From the NCBI GenBank assembly GCA_017480395.1, contig JAFVAS010000304.1, positions 1-5,595 of the forward strand: DNA of 5,595 nt. Direction: 5' to 3'. The stretch is from Oscillospiraceae bacterium (lineage in GTDB: Bacteria; Bacillota; Clostridia; Oscillospirales; Oscillospiraceae). Numbering within the stretch: the first letter of the stretch is position 1; every line of letters begins with the position of its first letter. Shown here piece after piece: positions 1 through 4,949 of the stretch. The notes under the pieces were generated by a model. That model did not search any database. It was not told the DNA's origin and saw nothing but the letters and a program-made list of their open reading frames with translations. The position numbers were made by a program, and so were the translations under genes.

Positions 1-47
1 ACGGCCCCTGTCCGATCCACCGACTGACCTTTCTGAAGAATCTATGA
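1..47 (+). CDS. rnhB: 3' end of probable ribonuclease HII (partial)
   Basis: Reading from position 3, the window opens with the tail GPCPIHRLTFLKNL followed by a TGA stop at 45-47. The GP-x-x-x-HR-x-(S/T)-F pattern followed by a few residues is how RNase HII proteins usually end. RNase HII cleaves the RNA strand of RNA/DNA hybrids and removes misincorporated ribonucleotides. The stop codon overlaps the next start (ATGA at 44-47), so the two genes are probably translationally coupled. RNase HII genes are commonly found next to UPF0102 genes in Firmicutes, which supports the call. Only 14 residues are visible, so no catalytic residue can be checked. The assignment rests on this short motif and on context. 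Confidence 0.72.
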   Translation, partial: GPCPIHRLTFLKNL

Positions 48-418
48 GCGGGGATACGTCCCTCCTGGGCAAGTGGGGGGAGGAGCAGGTGGCCCGCTAT
101 CTGCGGGTCCGGGGCTATACCGTCCTCGCCGCCGGGTTCCGCTGCCGCATGGGGGAGATCGACCTGATCGTCCGGCGGCGGGAGCTAGTCGCCTTTGTGG
201 AGGTCAAGCTGCGCAAAAACGCCGACTTCGCCCGGGCCCTGGAACAGGTGACCCGCTCCAAGCAGAGGAGGATCATCACCACCGCGAAGGTGTATCTGGC
301 CCAGCACCCGGAATTGGCGGACTGTCCCTGCCGGTTCGACGTGGCGGAGGTCTACGCCCCCCAGGGCACCGACACCCGCAGGCCGGAGATCCGCTATCTT
401 GAAAATGCCTTCTGGTGA
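44..418 (+). CDS. YraN/UPF0102 family putative endonuclease
   Basis: This 124-residue protein has the normal length and layout of the UPF0102 (YraN) family, which adopts a restriction-endonuclease-like PD-(D/E)XK fold. The visible core is an N-terminal helix with G12-E13-E14, then R35-M36-G37-E38-I39-D40-L41-I42, then F51-V52-E53-V54-K55. E14, D40, E53 and K55 are the expected metal-binding and catalytic positions. A basic helix follows (KQRRIITTAKVYL, about residues 73-85), typical of the family. The biochemical role is poorly established: a nuclease function in DNA repair or recombination is inferred from the fold. The ATG at 44 is supported by its 4-base overlap with the upstream stop. The only SD-like sequence is a weak GAAGAA at 35-40, which fits translational coupling. 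No frameshift or missing core residue is seen. Confidence 0.9.
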   Translation: MSGDTSLLGKWGEEQVARYLRVRGYTVLAAGFRCRMGEIDLIVRRRELVAFVEVKLRKNADFARALEQVTRSKQRRIITTAKVYLAQHPELADCPCRFDVAEVYAPQGTDTRRPEIRYLENAFW

Positions 419-455
419 GGGCAGTATTTCCACAACCAGAATTCCCTGTTTTTTT
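410..455 (+). terminator. Possible weak terminator after the yraN-like gene
   Basis: A perfect 7-bp inverted repeat, TTCTGGT (410-416) with ACCAGAA (435-441), spans the stop codon. An alternative AGGG (418-421) / CCCT (444-447) pairing abuts a run of seven Ts at 449-455. Neither stem is GC-rich and long in the classical way, and the first is separated from the T-run by 7 bases. Its position between a finished operon and a strong new promoter fits a terminator, but the structure alone is weak. Confidence 0.35.
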
Positions 456-467
456 CCGCAATGGCGC

Positions 468-496
468 TTGACCAATGCGTCATTACCTGAGATAAT
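468..496 (+). promoter_or_regulatory. Sigma-A type promoter with extended -10, upstream of thrC
   Basis: The -35 element TTGACC (468-473) and the -10 element GATAAT (491-496) are separated by exactly 17 bases, and each differs from consensus at one position. A TG dinucleotide at 488-489, one base before the -10, completes an extended -10 motif. Transcription should begin near 502-505, giving a leader of about 65 bases before the thrC ATG. The AT-rich setting and the position between two transcription units support a real promoter. No start-site data are available. Confidence 0.8.
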
Positions 497-504
497 ATAC
501 TGTA

Positions 505-526
505 CTGCTCTGTTTGTCTGGAGCAG
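505..526 (+). promoter_or_regulatory. Hairpin at the very 5' end of the thrC leader
   Basis: CTGCTC (505-510) and GAGCAG (521-526) form a perfect 6-bp stem around a 10-base loop, with possible G-U pairs continuing inward. Given the predicted start near 502-505, this hairpin would lie within the first bases of the transcript. 5'-terminal hairpins commonly protect mRNA from 5'-dependent decay. As DNA, the same inverted repeat could instead be an operator downstream of the -10. No known riboswitch or T-box is recognisable. Confidence 0.45.
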
Positions 527-548
527 ATCAGGAAATGTTTTCAGTTTT

Positions 549-568
549 TCACGAAGGACGTGATCTTC
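549..568 (+). promoter_or_regulatory. thrC ribosome binding site in a hairpin loop
   Basis: The SD AAGGA (554-558) lies 10 bases before the ATG at 569. It forms exactly the 5-base loop of a perfect 5-bp stem, TCACG (549-553) with CGTGA (559-563). A competing pairing, GAAG (553-556) with CTTC (565-568), would bury the SD. The two folds exclude each other. The SD position also decides the start: it is one base from the in-frame GTG at 560, too close to serve that codon. An AAGGA loop matches the ANGGA core recognised by CsrA proteins, but CsrA control is only a hypothesis here. Confidence 0.5.
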
Positions 569-2056
569 ATGTATTATCGGAGCACACGGGACAAGTCCCT
601 GCGCTACACCCCGGCCCAGGCCATCGCCCAGGGCCTCTCCCGGGAGGGGGGACTGTTCGTCCCCGACGCGCTGCCCAAACTGCCGGAGGGCGCGCTGGAG
701 CGGCTGAAGGGAATGACCTACCAGCAGCGGGCGGTCTACGTCATGGGCCTGTATCTGCCCGGCTTTTCGGAGGCGGAGCTGACCGGCTTTGCCGAGAAGG
801 CCTATGGCCCGGCCAAATTCGACACCCCGGACGTCGCCCCGGTGCGGAAGGTGGACGAGAACACCTACTGCCTGGAGTTGTGGCACGGCCCCACCTGCGC
901 CTTCAAGGACATGGCGCTCCAGATGCTGCCCCATCTGCTCACCGCATCTCTGGTGAAGAATGAGGAGCAGCGCACCGTCTGCATCCTGGTCGCCACCTCC
1001 GGGGACACCGGAAAGGGCGCGCTGGAGGGCTTTAAGGATGTGGATCGCACCCGCATTATGGTCTTTTATCCCAAGGACGGCGTCTCCGAGATTCAGGAGA
1101 TGCAGATGCGTACCCAGGAGGGGGACAACGTCGGCGTCTGCGCCGTCGTGGGCAACTTTGACGACGCCCAGACCGGCGTGAAGCGCCTCTTCTCCGATGA
1201 GGCGCTGCGGGAGAATCTGTCCGAGCGGGGCTATTTCTTCTCCTCCGCCAACTCCATCAACTGGGGGCGGGTGCTGCCCCAGATCGTCTACTATATCTCC
1301 TCCTATGCCGAGCTGCTCCGGCAGGGGGCGATCCGGAACGGCGATAAGATCAACATCTGCGTGCCCACCGGTAATTTCGGCAACATCCTGGCCGCCTTCT
1401 ACGCCAAGGAGATGGGCCTTCCGGTGAACAAGCTGATCTGCGCCTCCAACAGCAACAACGTGCTGACCGATTTCCTGACCACAGGAATCTATGACCGCAA
1501 CCGGCCCTTCTACACCACCGTATCGCCCTCCATGGACATTCTGATCTCCAGCAATCTGGAGCGGCTGCTCTACGTCCTGTCCGGGGAGGATGACGCCCTG
1601 GTGTCCGACTACATGGCCCAGCTGGCCGCCAACGGCCGCTATGAGGTCAGCGACGGGATCAAGGCCCAGGTCAGGGAGCTATTTGCCGCCGGCTTCTCCA
1701 CCGAGGATGAGACCAAGCAGACCATCGGGAAGATGTGGCGCGACAAGCATTACCTGATCGACACCCACTCCGCCGTGGCCTTCCATGTGCTGGAGCAGTA
1801 CCGCGCCGCGTGCGGAGACGATCGCGTCACCGTGGTGGCCTCCACCGCCAGCCCCTTCAAGTTCGGCGACGCGGTGCTGGAGTCCGTCGGTGTGACCGAT
1901 CTGCGGGGCGGCGTGGCCCTGCTGGATCAGCTCGCCGAGGTCAGCGGCATCCCCGCCCCCAAGCCCCTGGCCTCGCTGAAGGACAAGGCCCTGCGGTTTG
2001 ACGCGTGCGTGGAGAAGGAGAACATGGAGCAGGCAGTCCTGGACTTCCTGAGCTGA
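569..2056 (+). CDS. thrC: Threonine synthase
   Basis: This PLP enzyme converts O-phospho-L-homoserine and water to L-threonine and phosphate, the last step of threonine synthesis in the cytosol. The 495-residue product starts MYYRSTR, the typical N-terminus of the longer, E. coli/yeast-like threonine synthases. The N-terminal domain covers about residues 1-90. Next come HGPTCAFKD (106-114), in which K113 is the PLP-binding lysine, ATSGDTGKG (142-150) in the substrate phosphate region, SANSINWGR (226-234), the glycine-rich PLP phosphate loop PTGNFGN (266-272), and STASPFKF (425-432) near the C-terminus. All key motifs are intact. I chose the ATG at 569 over the GTG at 560 because of SD spacing and the family N-terminus. 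The gene has its own promoter at 468-496. The next gene begins 3 bases after its stop, so the two are probably co-transcribed. No thrB or hom is visible nearby. Confidence 0.96.
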   Translation: MYYRSTRDKSLRYTPAQAIAQGLSREGGLFVPDALPKLPEGALERLKGMTYQQRAVYVMGLYLPGFSEAELTGFAEKAYGPAKFDTPDVAPVRKVDENTYCLELWHGPTCAFKDMALQMLPHLLTASLVKNEEQRTVCILVATSGDTGKGALEGFKDVDRTRIMVFYPKDGVSEIQEMQMRTQEGDNVGVCAVVGNFDDAQTGVKRLFSDEALRENLSERGYFFSSANSINWGRVLPQIVYYISSYAELLRQGAIRNGDKINICVPTGNFGNILAAFYAKEMGLPVNKLICASNSNNVLTDFLTTGIYDRNRPFYTTVSPSMDILISSNLERLLYVLSGEDDALVSDYMAQLAANGRYEVSDGIKAQVRELFAAGFSTEDETKQTIGKMWRDKHYLIDTHSAVAFHVLEQYRAACGDDRVTVVASTASPFKFGDAVLESVGVTDLRGGVALLDQLAEVSGIPAPKPLASLKDKALRFDACVEKENMEQAVLDFLS

Positions 2057-2059
2057 GCG

Positions 2060-2749
2060 ATGGCCCTGTATGTGCTGGGGGACACCCATCTGTCCTTCCG
2101 CTCCGAAAAGCCGATGGACGTGTTCGGCGGTGCCTGGGTTGGCTATGTGGACAAGCTCCGCTCCGGGCTGTCCGTGCTGCGGGAGGAGGACACCCTCGTC
2201 CTGGCCGGGGACATCTCCTGGGGGATGAGCCTGGAGGAGGCCCGGGAGGACTTTGCCTTTCTCGACGCCTTCCCCGGACGCAAGCTGATCCTCAAGGGCA
2301 ACCACGACTACTGGTGGACCACCGCGAACAAGACCTATCAGTTCTGGGCGGAGAACGGCTTCACCACCCTGAACCTGCTGCACAACAACTGCTATTTCTA
2401 CGGGGAGTACGCCCTGTGCGGCACCCGGGGCTGGTTCCTGGACGAGGAGAAGAACGGCCACAACCAGAAGGTCTTCCAGCGGGAGCTGATTCGGCTGGAG
2501 GCGTCGTTGAAGGCGGCGGGGGAGCGGCCCAAGCTGGCCTTCCACCACTACCCGCCGCTCTACCGGGGCTACCGGTGCCAGGAGATCATCGATCTGCTGG
2601 AGCGCTATGGGGTCTCGGCCTGCTATTATGGCCACCTGCACGGCGGCAGCCACCGCCTTGCCATCGAGGGGAGAGACGGGGCGCTGGACTATCGCCTCAT
2701 CTCCGCCGATTTTTTGGGATTTCGACCGTTAAAAATTTGTGAATCCTGA
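2060..2749 (+). CDS. Calcineurin-like metallophosphoesterase
   Basis: This 229-residue protein carries the full set of metallophosphoesterase motifs in order: GDTH (residues 7-10, with D8 and H10), GD at 50-51 (D51), GNHD (80-83, followed by YWW), HH at 162-163 before YPP, and GHLH (191-194). These residues bind a two-metal centre that hydrolyses phosphomonoesters or phosphodiesters. The protein is little more than the catalytic domain, with no signal peptide, membrane segment or accessory domain, so it is probably cytosolic. The substrate cannot be told from sequence. The start lies 3 bases after the thrC stop with no good SD, which suggests translational coupling. The last 15 or so codons become AT-rich (from about 2709), merging into the promoter region of the next gene. 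No link to threonine metabolism is evident beyond co-transcription. Confidence 0.9.
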   Translation: MALYVLGDTHLSFRSEKPMDVFGGAWVGYVDKLRSGLSVLREEDTLVLAGDISWGMSLEEAREDFAFLDAFPGRKLILKGNHDYWWTTANKTYQFWAENGFTTLNLLHNNCYFYGEYALCGTRGWFLDEEKNGHNQKVFQRELIRLEASLKAAGERPKLAFHHYPPLYRGYRCQEIIDLLERYGVSACYYGHLHGGSHRLAIEGRDGALDYRLISADFLGFRPLKICES

Positions 2750-2774
2750 AAAAAGGACTGGCTTTTCTCGGATG

Positions 2775-2796
2775 ATTCTGATAGAATATCAGAGAT
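2775..2796 (+). promoter_or_regulatory. Putative tig promoter (extended -10) with overlapping palindrome
   Basis: TAGAAT at 2782-2787 matches the -10 consensus at five of six positions. It is preceded by TG at 2779-2780 with one base between, an extended -10 arrangement that can work without a good -35. At 17-base spacing the -35 position (2759-2764, TGGCTT) is poor. The element sits inside a perfect inverted repeat, TCTGATA (2777-2783) / TATCAGA (2787-2793), with a 3-base centre. A repressor on this palindrome would cover the -10. It does not resemble the CIRCE or CtsR operators. The promoter call is moderate and the operator role is inferred. Confidence 0.5.
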
Positions 2797-2817
2797 ATTG
2801 CGAAAACAAAGAAAATA

Positions 2818-2841
2818 ATGCCTTTTTTGGCATACAGGAGG
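2818..2841 (+). promoter_or_regulatory. U-loop hairpin and strong RBS of tig
   Basis: ATGCC (2818-2822) and GGCAT (2829-2833) form a perfect 5-bp stem with a loop of six Ts. Two bases later comes a consensus SD, AGGAGG (2836-2841), 9 bases before the ATG at 2851. This spacing shows that the ATG inside the hairpin at 2818, though in frame, is not the start. The hairpin leaves the SD free, so it may help ribosome access or be a protein-binding site. Confidence 0.6.
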
Positions 2842-2850
2842 AAGCAACCA

Positions 2851-4209
2851 ATGAACCTGAAGAATGTGGAAAACAAAGAGAAGAACACCGTCGTCCTGAC
2901 CGTCGAGGTGCCCGCCGACGAGTTCGACGCCGCCGTTGAGAAGGTCTATCGCCGCAGCAAGGGCTCCATTGCCCTGCCCGGCTTTCGCAAGGGCAAGGCC
3001 CCCCGCAAGCTGGTGGAGCAGATGTACGGCGCCGACATCTTCTATGAGGACGCGGTGAACGATCTCTATCCCGTCGCCCTGTCCGAGGCCGTGAAGGAGT
3101 CCGGACTGGACATGGTCGGCTATCCCAGCGTCGAGATGAAGGAGCTGGGCAAGGACGGCTTTACCTTTGAGGCCACCATCGCCACCCGCCCTGTCCCCGT
3201 GCTGGGCGAGTACAAGGGCATCCACGCCCCCAAGGCGGAGGTCGTCATCACCGAGCAGGACATCGAGGACGAGCTGTTCCCCTATATCCGCCGCGCCACC
3301 ACCCAGGCTGAGGTGGAGCGTCCCGCCGCCAACGGCGATATCGTGACCATCGACTTCGAGGGCTTCAAGGACGGCGTCGCCTTCGACGGCGGCAAGGCTG
3401 AGGGCTATGATCTGGAGCTGGGCTCCGGCTCCTTCATCCCCGGCTTTGAGGATCAGATCATTGGCATGTCCGCCGGTGATGAGAAGGACATCGACGTCAC
3501 CTTCCCCGAGGACTACGGTGCCCCCGATCTGGCCGGCGCTCCTGTGGTGTTCAAGATCAAGCTGCACACCGTCAAGGAGAACCAGAAGCCCGAGCTGGAC
3601 GACGACTTTGCCCAGGACGTTTCCGAGTTTGACACCCTGGATGAGTTCAAGGCCGATCTGGAGAAGAAGCTGCGCGAGCGCCGTGAGAAGAAGGCCCAGG
3701 AGGACTTTGAGGGCGCGATTCTCGACAAGCTGATCGAGGGCAGCGAGCTGGATGTGCCAGACACCATGGTGCAGTACGAGGTTGACCGCACCGTCGAGGA
3801 CTATCAGAACCGCCTCCAGGGCGCTGGCTTCACCTTTGAGCAGTATCTGCAGATGATGGGCTCCAACCTGGCCTCCTTCCGCGCCGAGGCCCAGGTGGCC
3901 GCGCTGCGCCAGATCCAGGGCGACCTGATCTTTGCCGCCATCGCTGACGCCGAGGACATCCAGCCCACCGAGGAGCAGATCGCAGACGAGATCAAGCGCC
4001 TGGCCGAGCAGTATGACATGGATGAGGAGCAGATCAAGACCAACGTCCCCGAGTCCGAGATCCTGCGCATCGTGCGCAACTCCCTGGCCTCCAAGCTGGT
4101 CTATGATTCCGCCGTCATCGACAACACCCCCGCCGAGGAGCCCGAGGCCCCTGCGGCCGAGGCCGCCCCTGTTGAGGAGGCCGCTGACGCTCCCGCCGAG
4201 GCAGAGTAA
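2851..4209 (+). CDS. tig: Trigger factor, ribosome-bound chaperone and peptidyl-prolyl isomerase
   Basis: Trigger factor binds at the ribosomal exit tunnel, shields nascent chains and has FKBP-type prolyl isomerase activity. The 452-residue protein has the three-domain family layout. The N-terminal ribosome-binding domain carries the signature GFRKGKAPR (44-52). The FKBP-like domain spans about residues 160-243, including GDIVTIDFEG (162-171) and FIPGFEDQIIGM (195-206). A long helical C-terminal chaperone domain (about 245-425) follows. The last 25 or so residues are a low-complexity, acidic Ala/Pro/Glu tail, somewhat beyond the E. coli length of about 430. The start at 2851 is fixed by the AGGAGG SD, and an extension to the upstream ATG at 2818 would add an unrelated MPFLAYRRKQP segment. 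The gene heads a tig-clpP-clpX cluster, a common arrangement coupling folding to proteolysis. Confidence 0.97.
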   Translation: MNLKNVENKEKNTVVLTVEVPADEFDAAVEKVYRRSKGSIALPGFRKGKAPRKLVEQMYGADIFYEDAVNDLYPVALSEAVKESGLDMVGYPSVEMKELGKDGFTFEATIATRPVPVLGEYKGIHAPKAEVVITEQDIEDELFPYIRRATTQAEVERPAANGDIVTIDFEGFKDGVAFDGGKAEGYDLELGSGSFIPGFEDQIIGMSAGDEKDIDVTFPEDYGAPDLAGAPVVFKIKLHTVKENQKPELDDDFAQDVSEFDTLDEFKADLEKKLRERREKKAQEDFEGAILDKLIEGSELDVPDTMVQYEVDRTVEDYQNRLQGAGFTFEQYLQMMGSNLASFRAEAQVAALRQIQGDLIFAAIADAEDIQPTEEQIADEIKRLAEQYDMDEEQIKTNVPESEILRIVRNSLASKLVYDSAVIDNTPAEEPEAPAAEAAPVEEAADAPAEAE

Positions 4210-4223
4210 TTGATTTCCCGCAG

Positions 4224-4255
4224 GTATATCCTTCCGAAGGGAAGGATATACTTTT
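4224..4255 (+). terminator. Strong hairpin with short U-run between tig and clpP (leaky terminator or processing site)
   Basis: GTATATCCTTCC (4224-4235) and GGAAGGATATAC (4240-4251) form a perfect 12-bp stem with a GAAG loop, followed by TTTT (4252-4255) and then ACC. The stem is strong but the U-run is only four long and the upper stem is A/U-rich, so partial termination is more likely than a full stop. Partial read-through would make tig mRNA more abundant than clpP-clpX mRNA. RNA processing or 3'-end protection of a tig-only transcript is the alternative. Confidence 0.6.
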
Positions 4256-4257
4256 AC

Positions 4258-4289
4258 CAGCCGTTCTTTCGGCTGCCACTTCAAAGGAG
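4258..4289 (+). promoter_or_regulatory. Pyrimidine-loop hairpin and RBS of clpP
   Basis: CAGCCG (4258-4263) and CGGCTG (4270-4275) form a perfect 6-bp stem with the loop TTCTTT. No T-run follows, so it is not a terminator. The SD AAAGGAG (4283-4289) begins 7 bases later and lies 9 bases before the ATG at 4299. I see no convincing promoter in this gap: TATACT at 4247-4252 resembles a -10, but there is no -35 at the right spacing and no TG extension. clpP transcription therefore probably comes from upstream. Confidence 0.55.
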
Positions 4290-4298
4290 TACCAAGTT

Positions 4299-4880
4299 AT
4301 GAGTTTAGTCCCTTATGTCATTCAGCAGACCAGCCGGGGCGAGCGGTCCTACGACATCTTCTCCCGCCTGCTGGACGACCGCATCATCTTCCTCTCTGAG
4401 GAGGTCAACGACACCACCGCCAGCCTGGTGGTGGCCCAGCTGCTCTATCTGGAGGCCCAGGACCCGGATAAGGACATCATGTTCTATATCAATTCCCCCG
4501 GCGGCTCCGTGACGGCGGGGATGGCCATCTATGACACCATGCGCTACATCAAGTGCGATGTCTCCACCATCTGCATCGGCATGGCGGCCAGCATGGGCGC
4601 GTTTCTGCTGTCCTCCGGGGCGAAGGGCAAGCGCATCGCCCTGACCAATGCGGAGGTCATGATTCACCAGCCCTCCGCAGGAACCCAGGGCAAGGTCACC
4701 GACATGGAGATCGACGTGGAGCATGTGCTGCGCATCAAGGACCGCCTGAACCGGCTGCTGGCCGAGAACACCGGCAAGACGCCGGAGCAGATCAAGGCGG
4801 ACACCGAGCGGGATCACTGGCTCTCCGCCGAGGAGGCAAAGGAATATGGCCTGATCGACCAGGTGCTGTACCAGCGCTGA
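4299..4880 (+). CDS. clpP: ATP-dependent Clp protease proteolytic subunit
   Basis: ClpP is the serine peptidase that forms a double heptameric barrel and degrades proteins fed by ClpX or other Clp ATPases in the cytosol. The 193-residue protein is the normal size for the family. The catalytic triad is complete: S98 in GMAASMGAFLLSSG (94-107), H123 in EVMIHQPS (119-126) and D172 in TERDHW (169-174). The oxyanion-region motif SPGGSVTAGMAIYDTM (66-81) is also intact. The N-terminal MSLVPYVIQQTSRGERSYDI is standard, with a short stretch before VPYVIQQT that is normally removed by self-processing. It lies between tig and clpX, so ClpX is its likely partner. No CtsR-like or CIRCE-like heat-shock operator is seen upstream in the gap. 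Confidence 0.98.
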   Translation: MSLVPYVIQQTSRGERSYDIFSRLLDDRIIFLSEEVNDTTASLVVAQLLYLEAQDPDKDIMFYINSPGGSVTAGMAIYDTMRYIKCDVSTICIGMAASMGAFLLSSGAKGKRIALTNAEVMIHQPSAGTQGKVTDMEIDVEHVLRIKDRLNRLLAENTGKTPEQIKADTERDHWLSAEEAKEYGLIDQVLYQR

Positions 4881-4888
4881 GTCCGGGA

Positions 4889-4926
4889 TGGGAGCCGGGG
4901 CTTTTGTGAGAGAGTCCTGGCTCCCG
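4889..4926 (+). other. Long intercistronic hairpin between clpP and clpX
   Basis: Bases 4890-4905 pair without a bulge to 4910-4925 as a 16-bp stem that includes four G-U pairs. The outer seven pairs, GGGAGCC / GGCTCCC, are perfect, and 4889-4926 could add one more wobble. The loop is GTGA (GUGA in RNA), a GNRA-type tetraloop. No T-run follows, only GCCTTCCG, so an intrinsic terminator is unlikely. The likely roles are mRNA stabilisation or processing, or tuning of clpX relative to clpP. The G-U pairs mean the structure is stronger as this RNA strand than as its antisense. Confidence 0.6.
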
Positions 4927-4949
4927 CCTTCCGAAAAGAGGAACGACAC

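Noticed and set aside
560..568. GTG start for thrC at 560
   Set aside because: The SD at 554-558 is one base away, too close for use. The ATG at 569 has 10-base spacing and gives the usual family N-terminus.
497..568. T-box or amino-acid riboswitch in the thrC leader
   Set aside because: The leader after the predicted start is only about 65 bases, with no T-box core sequence and no terminator/antiterminator pair.
185..934. Minus-strand open frame of 249 codons crossing the yraN-thrC gap
   Set aside because: It is antisense to two genes with intact family motifs and to a good promoter, and its translation shows no recognisable domain. The other long minus-strand frames (1679-2653, 4305-5243) are shadows for the same reason.
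2748..2767. AAAAG/CTTTT inverted repeat as a terminator after the phosphoesterase
   Set aside because: It is a five-pair, mostly A-T stem with no following T-run, so it is too weak to support a terminator call.
2750..2850. CIRCE or CtsR heat-shock operator upstream of tig
   Set aside because: I find neither TTAGCACTC/GAGTGCTAA arms nor GGTCAAA-type direct repeats here, or in the gaps before clpP and clpX.
4247..4252. TATACT as a -10 element for clpP
   Set aside because: It is part of the right arm of the 12-bp hairpin. It has no TG extension, and the nearest -35-like sequence (TTGATT, 4210-4215) is 31 bases away.
2689..4284. Open frame of 531 codons on the minus strand opposite tig
   Set aside because: It is Leu/Gly/Val/Ala-rich and lies entirely antisense to a clearly real tig gene. 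High GC content and codon bias of the + strand gene explain the lack of stops. It shows no recognisable motif.
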